Notes: generated by a model from the sequence alone, not told the origin. A stretch of DNA of 64,000 bases from Cryomorphaceae bacterium (GCA_016124575.1 WGNM01000004.1:1-64000), one strand, 5' to 3'; positions 1 through 9,384 are shown, numbered from the stretch's first letter. A program made the numbers and translations.

Positions 1-2664
1 AACTGAAATACCCCAGTCGAGCAACACCTCTTCATTCAGCACATTGATTGCTGTTTTGGAGTTGTACACAGCTTTTTCGTCGTTTGATGGATCGCTGTCG
101 GCAAGCATCGACAAGTTTGTCAACACCCAGAAAGCTGATTCAGAATCCAGGTCAGCATTGTCTGGAGCCAAGCGAAGTTCAAAGTCTGCCGCAGGCACAC
201 GCAGCGGGTCAACCACCTTCACTGCCACCGGACCACGTCCGGCTTGATAGGTCAACGACTCACTGAAAGTATTTGCCAAAATAGCATCTTCAGAAGCTTT
301 TGTGATGGCAAGATCTAGCAAGCCATTTCCTTTTCCTTCCCAACGCGTAAGTTCCACACCGTCACCATATTGAGCAAGGGCAATGGTGCCACCAGCTTCA
401 GGAGATGGTTTGTGAGGGATGGCAGTGTATGCACGGATGGCGGTGCCACCAGCTGCAGAACGAGACGACTTGTATTGCTCATCTTGTCCGGTATTGTTCA
501 CCGGGTTATAAGTTTCATAGTTATTATAACCATATGCCAGCACCAGGTAATAGTATGTTTTGTGGTTGATGAGTGCATTGTCGCCAGTAGCAAACGCGTC
601 TTGCTTGATTTGGAAACTGTGTTGAATGCCCTCATTCGGTCCATTGGCCTTGAGGGTAGGGACAGGCAGGCCGATAGTAGGGTCGCGATCGTAGTTTACA
701 ATGGCGTCGATATCATCTCTAACGTCTGTTGTAAAAAGAAGTCGTGCTTTATCGATATCATCCAATTCAGAAACTGAGACACTTGCATCTTTCAATTGAT
801 ATACCTGGTAACCCTGAAACTTATATTTCCTTTGATCGTCTGAGATGGATTCACCAACTGTTGTAGTCGTAGGAATGGCAGGATCAAGCGCTTCGTAGGT
901 TTCATTGAAGTTATTCGACAACGAATTATCGTTCGTTAAATACAGAATAACCTCATTTTCAAGCTCTTGCACAGTAACATCAGGAGCATCTGGTCCGGCA
1001 ACAATTTCGAAGCAGTTATCAAAAAGAGCTTGTGCCTTATCGTCGGCAATACGCAAAAGTTCAACACTTTCGAAAGGGTTTCCGCCATTGGCGCGGGTCC
1101 ATAGCACCCCCACTGTAATGTTGTTGTAGTCGCCAGGTGCCAGTGTAAACGGACCTGCGGACTGTAAAAACAAACGGTCACCGCCAGGGTTCCCGGCCGT
1201 TTGCTCTGTCCATGGTTCTACTTGCACTCCACCAGTGCCCCATGAGAAAGGATCTGTATCACCAGGGAACATGTAATCAGCGGGGATATTCAGATCTGCC
1301 CCAGAGCCAGGTGTCAAACCGTCTCCGTAGTACACCATTCTTTGTCCGTTTCGCCAAAAACCCCGCATGTACTGATAATACTGCACCGCCGTTGTAGGCG
1401 GACCATTCGCCGCTCCCGAGAAATTGTAATACAGAAACTTCCGCATTCCGAAACGTTCGTTATCGATGACATCATCGCCATAACCGATACCGATACCACC
1501 ATAAGGAATACCTAGGGAGTCGATAGCATCTGTAAACACGCTTGTCAGCGGATTATCAAAACCATCTGCATCTTGATAAGGGCCTTCGAAGAAATCGACA
1601 CCCATGGCAGGTGGATTCTCCCCATACCCCAAAGAAATAGAACTTGGATCATCGAATGCATCTGCATTGTAGGCATAACCCAAACCGCGTTGGACATCAC
1701 ATCCGACGTAGTCGTCAGGAAAACCACCGATATCGCAATCTACCCATGCACCAAAATAAGTCTCCGTTAATGTCTGAGTACCTTGATTGATCAAAACATA
1801 GTTGTAAAACGTCATGTTATTGATTTCATCATTTGTCGAGAAAGCGAAAGCCTGTGCACGAATCTCCATCCCGATAGGTTCACCTTGCGTTTCAGAGTGA
1901 ATATTCCCTTTATCGTTGAAGATCCAAAACAAGTTGAAATCTCCAAAAAGGGGAACGCGATCTTCGCGACGACGTTCGGCACAATTGATCTCTTGAATGA
2001 AGTCATACCATGGATAATCGCCGGCTGAAGGGTCATAGTTCCCATCGGCATCGTAATCATAAAACGGCGCGAGGTAGTAGTCTTGGTTCAGCGCTGAATT
2101 TCCATGAGCGGGGTAATCGTAAAAATATGACGGGATTGTGTATCCTGCCAAACCATCACCTGACAAATCGCAATCGGGATCGGCAAGACATTCGAAATAC
2201 TGACGGTGTCTGATGGCATCCAATCGATACGTAGTCGTAAAGCGATCGTATTCATCGCAAACCGTTTCATCAATCTCGGCTGTACCGTTATTTGAAAGCG
2301 GACCAGGCCAAAAATCATTGCCATTGCCGTAGCGCATAGCGGCCATTTTCAGTTGCAGGTCGGGAGACAACCCACCCATCCAGAGGGCACCACCGTATAT
2401 GACGCCTACACCTTCGCTTTTAGGGACATCGTAAGCCCCTTGCGAGCTTGAGCGGTTGTGCCAAAGAGCGCCATTTGTAGAAATCAGAGCACGGACGTTG
2501 TTCCACTCCAAATCTCTTAACGCAGTGGCTGGCGCACATCCTACAGCGCGTGTTCCCTCAGAATTCTCCTGAGCGCGTTGCTGGGCGACGTATTCGTCTT
2601 TGGTTTGAGCACCAGAAGCTAAGGCTACAAAAAGGCCTAAGAGCAGTGTAATTAGCTTTCTCAT
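1..2664 (-). CDS. Large exported protein, probable T9SS-related, C-terminus outside the window
   Basis: An uninterrupted reading frame of 888 codons runs from an ATG at 2664 down to base 1 without a stop, so the gene is truncated by the window edge. It begins with a clear signal peptide (MRKLITLLLGLFVALASGAQ), so the product leaves the cytoplasm. Around residues 93-122 it carries a WMGGLSPDLQLKMAAMRYG stretch followed by GNDFWPGPL, an arrangement I associate with large secreted proteins of Flavobacteriia that often end in a T9SS sorting domain. The rest is rich in Asp, Gly, Tyr and Asn (for example DADGNYDPSAGDYPWYD), as in extracellular beta-rich proteins. No enzyme motif was recognised. The sorting domain, if present, lies beyond the edge, so the T9SS assignment is inference. 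A promoter-like sequence sits just upstream (2682-2713). Confidence 0.8.
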   Translation of the reverse strand, partial: MRKLITLLLGLFVALASGAQTKDEYVAQQRAQENSEGTRAVGCAPATALRDLEWNNVRALISTNGALWHNRSSSQGAYDVPKSEGVGVIYGGALWMGGLSPDLQLKMAAMRYGNGNDFWPGPLSNNGTAEIDETVCDEYDRFTTTYRLDAIRHRQYFECLADPDCDLSGDGLAGYTIPSYFYDYPAHGNSALNQDYYLAPFYDYDADGNYDPSAGDYPWYDFIQEINCAERRREDRVPLFGDFNLFWIFNDKGNIHSETQGEPIGMEIRAQAFAFSTNDEINNMTFYNYVLINQGTQTLTETYFGAWVDCDIGGFPDDYVGCDVQRGLGYAYNADAFDDPSSISLGYGENPPAMGVDFFEGPYQDADGFDNPLTSVFTDAIDSLGIPYGGIGIGYGDDVIDNERFGMRKFLYYNFSGAANGPPTTAVQYYQYMRGFWRNGQRMVYYGDGLTPGSGADLNIPADYMFPGDTDPFSWGTGGVQVEPWTEQTAGNPGGDRLFLQSAGPFTLAPGDYNNITVGVLWTRANGGNPFESVELLRIADDKAQALFDNCFEIVAGPDAPDVTVQELENEVILYLTNDNSLSNNFNETYEALDPAIPTTTTVGESISDDQRKYKFQGYQVYQLKDASVSVSELDDIDKARLLFTTDVRDDIDAIVNYDRDPTIGLPVPTLKANGPNEGIQHSFQIKQDAFATGDNALINHKTYYYLVLAYGYNNYETYNPVNNTGQDEQYKSSRSAAGGTAIRAYTAIPHKPSPEAGGTIALAQYGDGVELTRWEGKGNGLLDLAITKASEDAILANTFSESLTYQAGRGPVAVKVVDPLRVPAADFELRLAPDNADLDSESAFWVLTNLSMLADSDPSNDEKAVYNSKTAINVLNEEVLLDWGISV

Positions 2665-2681
2665 GAATAGGTTTTACATAA

Positions 2682-2713
2682 CGAAGGTAGAGCGACGAGT
2701 ATTCCAATCCAAA
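2682..2713 (-). promoter_or_regulatory. Candidate promoter of the left-edge exported protein
   Basis: Read on the minus strand: TTTG (2710-2713), a 20-base spacer, then TACCTTCG (2682-2689), one mismatch from the Bacteroidota -7 consensus TAnnTTTG. It ends 17 bases before the ATG at 2664. The spacing fits the known -33/-7 arrangement of the Bacteroidota housekeeping sigma factor. Confidence 0.45.
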
Positions 2714-2753
2714 TTACTTCAGAAAACGATTGACCAATTATCTCAATTCAGCA

Positions 2754-5700
2754 TCAAACTTCACGCAGTTCTCGGATATCTGTGTAATACACCCATGCTT
2801 TAACCATCTTATTTTCAAGTACTTGAAGTACATTGGCATATTCTCCCAATTGCTTTTTGTGTTTTTCTTCTGGGGTACCAGTTTTAAAATCCAATACATG
2901 TACCTCATCGGTTATCAAGACGCGGTCAGGGCGTTTAACTTTTCCGCTTGCCAAAACCAATTCACGTTCAATCATCACGACGTTGCTGGTGTCAAACCAT
3001 CCCATTTCTTTGAGATCGTCAACAATGTGATCGAGGTCGACGAGCAGTTTTTCCCATTCTTGTTTCGACATACGTTGCCATGGAATGGGTTGTGATTTGA
3101 TATTCTCGAGATCCGATATTGTCCGTATTGCCGCCACCAACCTGTGCAGCTCTGTCCCTCGCTGGCGTGCACTTAAGCATCCTTTCTCGGTAAACAATGC
3201 TTCTTTGTCGGCACTTACTTTTATTCGCCCCAACGGGTCGGATGAGCGAAAAGATTTGAGTTCAATTCCCTTGAATGGTTCAAAATCCCGATCCGATTTC
3301 AAGGGAGTTCCCTTTTCTATGACTACTCCAAAATCACCAATACCGCGCATTTCACTCAACCGTTCAGACAACCACCCTATAAGCGACTCCGGATCAGGCG
3401 CAGTTGTCTTTGCCTCGCCAGTTATTATGTGCAGATGATTTACCGCGCGGGTGCAAGCCACGTAACAAACATTCAAATCGTCGATGAACGACCTTGCCTG
3501 CTCAGCTCGGAATTGATCATGGGCCCAACTTTCTTTCACATCCGATTCGAGCACCATCGCCATTGGCAAGGTGAAAATCTCAGGGTCGAGGTCTACTTTC
3601 AAATAATTTGGAACCCCCGATGAGCGGGTAAAATAGGCTATTACGACAGGAAATTCTAGTCCTTTCGCCTTGTGCACCGTCATAAGCTTCACCCCTTCAA
3701 CGGTATCTGGAACTTTGATACTTCTCTTCTCTCCGGCCATGTCCCAGAACCTCAAAAAACCGCTCAAACCTTCACTTTCGGTGGATTGGTATTCAAGAGC
3801 CAGTTGCAGCATGGCTTCGCTGTATGCTTCAAAGCGGTTATAAAGTCCCAAACCTTTGCAAATACGATCTACCATATCGTACAATGGCATGCCTCCAATC
3901 TGTCGACGCTCAATGCTACTGAGCCTCTCGGCAAGAAAAAGATCGAGATTAAAATGACCTTTGTACACCTTATCATCTGGCAAGGTTGTGTACTTTACAA
4001 GGTCATCACCCAGGTTTACAATATCCGGCCGAATGGCCGCCAAATTTTGCATGAATTGAACGGCCGAACGTTCATCTTTCGTCCCCCCTTCAATCGATTT
4101 CATCAGGTAGATAACAGCCATCACCGCTGGATGTCCGCCAATCTGAAGACTTTCTTCAGTAATGGCAGGGATGCCCTTGCCAAGCAGGTATTCAGCAATT
4201 TCGACACCCTCCTTATTCCGCCTCACCAAAATTGCAATGTCGTTAAGTCGATAACCCAAAGCAAGGTTGGCCTCAATATGTTCAAGTATTTGACTGTGAA
4301 CTTGTTCTATCTCTGAGCTTGGTATTCTTACGTTTGTTACCCAGCCACCTGCTGTCCCTTTTGGATTTTGAGCGGCCCCATCATAGATGCCTTTCAAATC
4401 AGCAGGAATATAGTCGGGTAACTTCGTAAAGAGCTCATTGTTAAAGTCTACCACTTCCTTCGCTGATCGATAATTCTCTGTCAGTTGTGCCCGTTCAGCA
4501 GCGCGAATCAACGATTGCTCTCGTTCACGTTCAATTTCATTTAATTCACCAATGAGGTGCGGCAGTTTTTGCAACTGCAGCACATCGCCATTTCGCCATC
4601 TGTAGATTGCTTGTTTACCATCACCCACTACCAAATTGAATTTCCCGCGTGCCAAAGCATGGTCTATCAACGGCAAGAAATTTAGCCATTGCATGACCGA
4701 AGTATCTTGAAACTCGTCGATAAGAAAGTGGTGAAACCGCTCACCTATGCGCTCGAATATAAACGGTGCAGGATTGTCTTTCACCAGCACCTCTATCATC
4801 CGATTGAGCTCTGAAAACGAGCGAGATTTGCCTTCTTCTTGGATTTCCTTTATGTTCTCGTCGATAGCCGTCAGTACAGCCATTGGAAACATATTCTTAG
4901 CTATTCCCTTTTTGAGTTTGGCTATGGCCATTTCAGGACTTCCCAACACATCGCAAATTTCGGTATACAACTCGGTAAGCTCTGGCGCAATTTGGTTTAC
5001 GCGTGCTACAATATCGGGCGATTCCGTTTTTTTTGTGAAATTTCCATCGACAAAAGCGACCACCACCGTGGCCTTTGGTTCGATCATAAGACCATTGGCT
5101 ATGTCGTCAAAAAACTTCGGGACCGACCCGCGCGAAAATGCCTTATTCAAGTCGGCTAAATCGATAATCTCAGTAGCAGCTTCACCCAAGTCTGAAACGC
5201 GCTGCACGATTTGTGCAAATTCAGCAGAGAATTCACGGTAAAGTTCAAGAAATTCTTGGGCATTGAAATCCGACAAGTGCTCGGTAAGGATGTGGTAATT
5301 CTCTTGAAACCCGAGCTTTCCAAATGTAATGAGATGATCGCGCAACGACACATTGTGTTCGTCTTCAACGTGCTGTAAGACAAATGCTTCAACCACTTGA
5401 GTTAACGCTTTGTCGATTCCGATTTTAGAGAGCAGGCGATCAACGCCGGCTTCAACGATGCGATCAATTTTAAGCTCAATTCTGAAATCGGCATCTAAAT
5501 TCAGATCAAACGCAAAACTGCGCACCAAACGGTTGATGAATTTATCGATGGTGAGAATCGATATCGCACCGTAGCCCGTCATCATCGCTTCAAAAACCTT
5601 TGCTGCCCTTTCTTTGATTTGACTTTCAGACAGTTTAGTTTCCTCGACCAAAACAGGCATCATTCTACCTTCTCCAGCGCTTAGCTCTCTCAAAGCTGAA

Positions 5701-5885
5701 AGCACGCGGTGCTTCATTTCGTCGGCTGCCTTGTTGGTAAATGTTATGGCTAAGATGTGCTTGAAGTAGCTTGGGTCTTTTTCTCTTAGGCAGCACATCA
5801 AATAATGCTTCACCAGCGCAAACGTTTTTCCGGAGCCTGCTGACGCGCGTAAAATTTTAAATATCGGTTGTTCTTCTCTTTCCAC
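2754..5885 (-). CDS. addA: AddA-type UvrD/Rep helicase with C-terminal nuclease domain
   Basis: This 1043-residue protein is the helicase-nuclease subunit of an AddAB-type complex, which resects double-strand DNA ends for RecA-dependent repair. Superfamily 1 motifs appear in order: Walker A ASAGSGKT near residues 14-21, the Mg/ATP motif DEFQDT, VGDGKQAIYRWRNGD, LTENYRS, MTVHKAKGLEFP and YVACTRAVNHL. The C-terminus carries the RecB-family nuclease signature: RGTELHRLV, then RPDRVL, VLDFKTG and QLGEYANVL, so the nuclease looks intact. The start is GTG; an in-frame stop lies six codons upstream and no ATG fits before the Walker A motif. Its usual partner, the AddB-like gene at 19073, is about 13 kb away instead of adjacent. 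A TACATTCG element (5915-5922, minus) may be its promoter. Confidence 0.93.
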   Translation of the reverse strand: MEREEQPIFKILRASAGSGKTFALVKHYLMCCLREKDPSYFKHILAITFTNKAADEMKHRVLSALRELSAGEGRMMPVLVEETKLSESQIKERAAKVFEAMMTGYGAISILTIDKFINRLVRSFAFDLNLDADFRIELKIDRIVEAGVDRLLSKIGIDKALTQVVEAFVLQHVEDEHNVSLRDHLITFGKLGFQENYHILTEHLSDFNAQEFLELYREFSAEFAQIVQRVSDLGEAATEIIDLADLNKAFSRGSVPKFFDDIANGLMIEPKATVVVAFVDGNFTKKTESPDIVARVNQIAPELTELYTEICDVLGSPEMAIAKLKKGIAKNMFPMAVLTAIDENIKEIQEEGKSRSFSELNRMIEVLVKDNPAPFIFERIGERFHHFLIDEFQDTSVMQWLNFLPLIDHALARGKFNLVVGDGKQAIYRWRNGDVLQLQKLPHLIGELNEIEREREQSLIRAAERAQLTENYRSAKEVVDFNNELFTKLPDYIPADLKGIYDGAAQNPKGTAGGWVTNVRIPSSEIEQVHSQILEHIEANLALGYRLNDIAILVRRNKEGVEIAEYLLGKGIPAITEESLQIGGHPAVMAVIYLMKSIEGGTKDERSAVQFMQNLAAIRPDIVNLGDDLVKYTTLPDDKVYKGHFNLDLFLAERLSSIERRQIGGMPLYDMVDRICKGLGLYNRFEAYSEAMLQLALEYQSTESEGLSGFLRFWDMAGEKRSIKVPDTVEGVKLMTVHKAKGLEFPVVIAYFTRSSGVPNYLKVDLDPEIFTLPMAMVLESDVKESWAHDQFRAEQARSFIDDLNVCYVACTRAVNHLHIITGEAKTTAPDPESLIGWLSERLSEMRGIGDFGVVIEKGTPLKSDRDFEPFKGIELKSFRSSDPLGRIKVSADKEALFTEKGCLSARQRGTELHRLVAAIRTISDLENIKSQPIPWQRMSKQEWEKLLVDLDHIVDDLKEMGWFDTSNVVMIERELVLASGKVKRPDRVLITDEVHVLDFKTGTPEEKHKKQLGEYANVLQVLENKMVKAWVYYTDIRELREV

Positions 5886-5906
5886 GTTGGGTGATATAGC
5901 TCATGC

Positions 5907-5939
5907 TTGTTCAGCGAATGTACGCATTCACTATCTTTG
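5907..5939 (+). promoter_or_regulatory. Candidate promoter of the MbnP/MbnH operon
   Basis: TTG (5907-5909), a 22-base spacer and an exact TAnnTTTG match, TATCTTTG (5932-5939), lie in the 144-base gap between the divergent addA and mbnP-like genes. Transcription from here would give a leader of roughly 85 bases before the ATG at 6030. I saw no hairpin or riboswitch fold in the leader. Confidence 0.5.
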
Positions 5940-6029
5940 AAGTAAGGGTCAGAATATTTTTTCACGAATTGAGGGAGGAATTGACCCACATCTTTGTACT
6001 CGTTAGGTAATGAAGAAATACTTTGATTT

Positions 6030-6770
6030 ATGAAATACTTGTCACTCCTTCTTATTGCAGTAGTCTTTTTTGGCTGCAAAAAAGAAGAAAACAATGCCCC
6101 TTGCTCTGGCGATGTGAATATCGAAGTGCGTGCAACATGGTATGGATCTCCGCTTGTTGTTGGAGAAAAGTATAGCAATTCACTGGGCTTTCCAATGCGG
6201 ATAGAGCAGTTTAAGACCTATCTAACAGGCATCAAAGCTGTGCGTGCAGATGGTTCTACAGTAAAAATTTCTGATGTCGAGTTGCTGAATTTCGCAAACA
6301 CCAACAACCTATCGCTCACACTACCAGTTGGCGAATACACTGGTTTGCGCTTTGCGGTTGGCGTACCCGCAGAAATAAACATTGGCTCCGATCCTGCATC
6401 TTATCCAAGCAGCTCACCTTTGAGCATATCTGGGGCATTTGGAATGTTTTGGACGTGGAATTCAGGCTATATATTCGTGAAGTTTGAAGGGAAAACGGCT
6501 TTTGACGAAACAGCTGTTGTCTTGAACCAACCCTTTGCTTTTCATATCGGAACAGACAATTTTTATTCTGAGCATGACTTTGCGTTGAACTTTACGGTTG
6601 GAGAATCTCCTGTTAATTTAGACATCGTTTTTGAAGCAGATAAGTTTTTGGTTGGCGAGAACGACACCATAGATTTGGAGGTTGATTACATCACCCATAG
6701 CACCGATAATATGCCACTAGCTGAGCGGTTTATGAACCTTTATAACGACGCGATAACAGTAAGCAAATGA
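6030..6770 (+). CDS. MbnP-like periplasmic lipoprotein
   Basis: A 246-residue lipoprotein: the lipobox (VVFFGC, Cys16) follows a short hydrophobic segment. The body resembles the MbnP family: LGFPMRIEQFKTYLTGI near residues 52-68, a two-tryptophan motif GMFWTWNSGYIF at 138-149 and FHIGTDN at 171-177. Proteobacterial MbnP is a copper-binding partner of the di-haem enzyme MbnH, which oxidises a tryptophan in it to kynurenine. Here the gene overlaps an MbnH-like gene by ATGA, the same pairing, which strongly supports the call. Whether this protein binds copper or is modified is inference. First gene of a four-gene operon. Confidence 0.8.
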   Translation: MKYLSLLLIAVVFFGCKKEENNAPCSGDVNIEVRATWYGSPLVVGEKYSNSLGFPMRIEQFKTYLTGIKAVRADGSTVKISDVELLNFANTNNLSLTLPVGEYTGLRFAVGVPAEINIGSDPASYPSSSPLSISGAFGMFWTWNSGYIFVKFEGKTAFDETAVVLNQPFAFHIGTDNFYSEHDFALNFTVGESPVNLDIVFEADKFLVGENDTIDLEVDYITHSTDNMPLAERFMNLYNDAITVSK

Positions 6771-7777
6771 GAATTTTCTTGGGTATGTGTATAATTTTGT
6801 TCGCCTCATGCAAGGTTGACACCATTGTGCCTGCAGCTCAAGAAAAATTTGTTTTAGAATTACCAGAGGGATTTCCATCGATCAATATACCCAGCGACAA
6901 TGAACTGACGCAAGAACGCATTGATTTGGGGAAGAAACTCTTTTTTGACACACGGTTGTCTGGTGACAACTCCGTTTCTTGCGGCACTTGTCACGACCCA
7001 GAACTTTCTTTTGCTGATGATGTCCCCATTTCGCCTGGCATTGAGCAGCGACTTGGATTTCGGAACGCCCCGTCCTTGGCGAATGTTGGATACAAAAACC
7101 GTCTTTTCGCAGATGGAGGGGTGTCGACATTGGAGTTTCAAGTGCTTGCGCCCATGGACAGCCATGAAGAGATGGATGTATCAGTGTTAGACGTTGCTGA
7201 AATTCTTAAAGGCGACCCTACTATCAATGCCCTATCTCAGAAGGCATATGGAAGAGATGTTGATCCATTTGTGATTACCCGGTCTATCGCCGCTTTCGAG
7301 CGCACCTTGATTTCTGGAAATTCACCTTATGATCGCTATATCAATGGCGAGTTTACGGCATTGTCTGAGCCTGCTGTCGCAGGGATGAATCTCTTTTTTA
7401 GTCCACAACTCGCTTGCAGCACTTGCCATTCAACATTTTTGTTTTCAGATGGCAGCTATTACAACATCGGTTTGGAAGAAGTTTATGCCGACAATGGACG
7501 CGAGCGCATAACAGCAAACCCATCCGACAATGGGAAGTTCATGACGCCATCATTGAGGAACATTGCGCTTACAGCTCCGTATATGCACAATGGATCGATA
7601 CCTACGTTGGAAGCCGTGATTGAACATTTTAACACAGGTGGAGTTAACCATGATTTGAAAGATGAACGTATTCAACCATTGAATCTTACGTCTGAACAAA
7701 AAGAACAATTGGTATCTTTCCTGCACAGCTTGACGGATGTGGAATTCACTGAAAATGTAAACTTTAGGCCTGAATGA
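6767..7777 (+). CDS. MbnH-like di-haem cytochrome c peroxidase-family lipoprotein (first copy)
   Basis: 336 residues with a lipoprotein signal (IILFASC, Cys15) and two c-type haem sites, CGTCH at residues 72-76 and CSTCH at 217-221, the pattern of the MauG/CcpA/MbnH superfamily. Other family segments are DTRLSGDNSVSCGTCH, FADGGVSTLE, TRSIAAFERTLISG and the C-terminal APYMHNGSIPTLEAVIEH, which usually supplies haem-pocket residues. It starts inside the stop of the mbnP-like gene (ATGA) and ends inside the start of a second di-haem gene, so the three are translationally coupled. Adjacency to MbnP favours an MbnH-type protein oxidase over a hydrogen peroxide scavenger, but that cannot be settled from sequence. 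Cytochrome c maturation functions must be supplied from elsewhere in the genome. Confidence 0.87.
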   Translation: MRIFLGMCIILFASCKVDTIVPAAQEKFVLELPEGFPSINIPSDNELTQERIDLGKKLFFDTRLSGDNSVSCGTCHDPELSFADDVPISPGIEQRLGFRNAPSLANVGYKNRLFADGGVSTLEFQVLAPMDSHEEMDVSVLDVAEILKGDPTINALSQKAYGRDVDPFVITRSIAAFERTLISGNSPYDRYINGEFTALSEPAVAGMNLFFSPQLACSTCHSTFLFSDGSYYNIGLEEVYADNGRERITANPSDNGKFMTPSLRNIALTAPYMHNGSIPTLEAVIEHFNTGGVNHDLKDERIQPLNLTSEQKEQLVSFLHSLTDVEFTENVNFRPE

Positions 7778-8874
7778 TTGGCAGACAGACATATTTTTTT
7801 ATTTCATTGCTCACGGTAATTTCAATTTTTTCTTGTCGCAACAAAGAAGAAGAAGTTGAGTGCTTACCTGCAGACCCGACCCCATATACCGTTGTAATTC
7901 CACCTTTTTTTCCTCCTATGGACATCCCTGCAGACAACCCGATGACCGTGGAAGGCATTGACTTGGGAAGGTTTTTATTTTGGGACGTTCAGCTTTCTGC
8001 CGACAATTCAATTTCATGCGGTGCATGCCACTTGCCAGAAGCAGCCTTTTCCGACAACAGTCAGTTTTCAGTTGGAGTCAACGGAGCTGTAGGCACACGT
8101 CAATCAATGGCGCTTGTGAACATCGGCTGGGCGCGTGATTATTTCTGGGATAGTCGAGCAGCAACGCTCGAAGAACAGATTCATGACCCGGTTGTGAATC
8201 CGATCGAAATGGCAGAGACCTGGGAAGACGTAGTTTCAAAAATCGAAGCCGACCCCATTTACCCTCCGAAGTTTCTTGCAGCATTCGGAAGCACTGACGT
8301 AACTGAGTTGCGCATGCGAAAAGCCATTGCACAATTTTTAAGAACCCTGATAAGTGCCGACAGCAACTTTGATAAGTGGCGCAGAGGGGAGTACATTTTA
8401 TCAGAAAGTGAATTCCGCGGCTATGAACTTTTCTTAAAAGAAGGTGGCGACCCCGAAGTGGTGGTGGGTGGAGAATTCGGCGCCGATTGTTTCCATTGCC
8501 ACGTAGAAGCCGGCATGCAATTTTCAGATTATTTACCTCATAACAATGGCTTGGATGCTGTTTTCACAGATTTAGGAGTTGGGGGTTTTACTGGCGATCC
8601 GCTTCAAATGGGTAAATTCAAAACACCAACCCTGCGGAACATTGAGTTATCGGCTCCATACATGCACGATGGAAGGTTTTCGACACTTGAAGCAGTGGTT
8701 GAGCACTACAACAGCGGCGGACAGCCATCAGAAACCATCGACCCGTTTATGAAATATACCTCTGGTGGACTAACATTGTCTCCCCAGAGTAAAGCAGACA
8801 TCATAAACTTCTTGAAGACACTCACCGACACTAGTTTCGTGAACAACCCTGCTTTCCACAATCCACATGAGTGA
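7774..8874 (+). CDS. Di-haem cytochrome c peroxidase-family lipoprotein (second copy)
   Basis: A 366-residue paralogue of the preceding gene: lipoprotein signal (VISIFSC, Cys21), haem sites CGACH at 82-86 and CFHCH at 239-243, and the matching segments FWDSRAATLEEQ, AIAQFLRTLISADSNFD and APYMHDGRFSTLEAVVEHY. It differs from its neighbour by an insertion of about 16 residues just before the second haem site (around 222-237, KEGGDPEVVVGGEFGA). It overlaps the upstream gene by four bases and the downstream YkgJ gene by eight. Two non-identical di-haem enzymes beside one MbnP suggest either two modification steps or an electron relay. The substrate is unknown. Confidence 0.87.
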   Translation: MIGRQTYFFISLLTVISIFSCRNKEEEVECLPADPTPYTVVIPPFFPPMDIPADNPMTVEGIDLGRFLFWDVQLSADNSISCGACHLPEAAFSDNSQFSVGVNGAVGTRQSMALVNIGWARDYFWDSRAATLEEQIHDPVVNPIEMAETWEDVVSKIEADPIYPPKFLAAFGSTDVTELRMRKAIAQFLRTLISADSNFDKWRRGEYILSESEFRGYELFLKEGGDPEVVVGGEFGADCFHCHVEAGMQFSDYLPHNNGLDAVFTDLGVGGFTGDPLQMGKFKTPTLRNIELSAPYMHDGRFSTLEAVVEHYNSGGQPSETIDPFMKYTSGGLTLSPQSKADIINFLKTLTDTSFVNNPAFHNPHE

Positions 8875-9370
8875 GTTTCCTGGTGATTTCTTAAAGCGCG
8901 GCAAAGACAAACAAAAAGAGAACAAAAAGTTCATGTTGTCGCTGCAGAAAATGAATCCGCGCAAGCTCGACACCCTATTTCACGACACCCACGATGCTGT
9001 GTTTGAGAAAACCGATTGTCTGAAGTGCGCCAACTGCTGCAAAACAACAAGTCCGATCTTTAAAGACCGAGATATCGACCGCCTTTCGAAACGCTTGCGC
9101 ATGCGCCCTTCCGATTTCGTAACCAAATATCTCTATTTGGACAATGAAGGCGATTATGTATTGCATCAATCTCCTTGTGCTTTTCTTCTCGACGATAACA
9201 CCTGTGAGGTATACCCTGATCGACCTGCAGCATGTCGTGAGTACCCTCATACAGACCGGAAAAACGTCTACCAACTTATGCCCCTCACAGCAAAAAACAC
9301 GTTGGTTTGTCCGGCTGTTGAACAGATTGTGGACAAAATCAGAATCCTCCTACAATCGTCAACTTCCTGA
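8867..9370 (+). CDS. YkgJ-family cysteine-cluster protein
   Basis: 167 residues with the family's conserved cysteines: CLKCANCC at 51-58, then Cys104 (QSPCAFL), Cys113 (NTCEVY) and Cys123 (PAACREYP). YkgJ/UPF0153 proteins are annotated as zinc- or iron-chelating but have no firmly established role. There is no signal peptide, so unlike its three neighbours it is probably cytoplasmic. It overlaps the second di-haem gene by eight bases (ATGAGTGA) and is therefore co-expressed. A metal-related helper role for the operon is plausible inference only. Confidence 0.85.
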   Translation: MSEFPGDFLKRGKDKQKENKKFMLSLQKMNPRKLDTLFHDTHDAVFEKTDCLKCANCCKTTSPIFKDRDIDRLSKRLRMRPSDFVTKYLYLDNEGDYVLHQSPCAFLLDDNTCEVYPDRPAACREYPHTDRKNVYQLMPLTAKNTLVCPAVEQIVDKIRILLQSSTS

Positions 9371-9376
9371 TTACTC

Positions 9377-9384
9377 TACATTTG
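9377..9384 (+). promoter_or_regulatory. Candidate -7 promoter element before the PKD adhesin operon
   Basis: TACATTTG, an exact TAnnTTTG match, begins seven bases after the stop of the YkgJ gene and about 100 bases before the adhesin ATG at 9486. No good -33 element was found. The 115-base gap contains a run of nine T (around 9427) but no obvious hairpin. Confidence 0.35.

Noticed and set aside
3672-4316. A 214-codon open frame on the plus strand
   Set aside because: It is fully antisense to the helicase core of AddA, which has all superfamily 1 motifs; the antisense product has no family features.
2754-5885. The helicase-nuclease as a phage-defence gene
   Set aside because: Its motif set and the AddB-like partner in the window fit the AddAB repair complex; no other defence genes are nearby.
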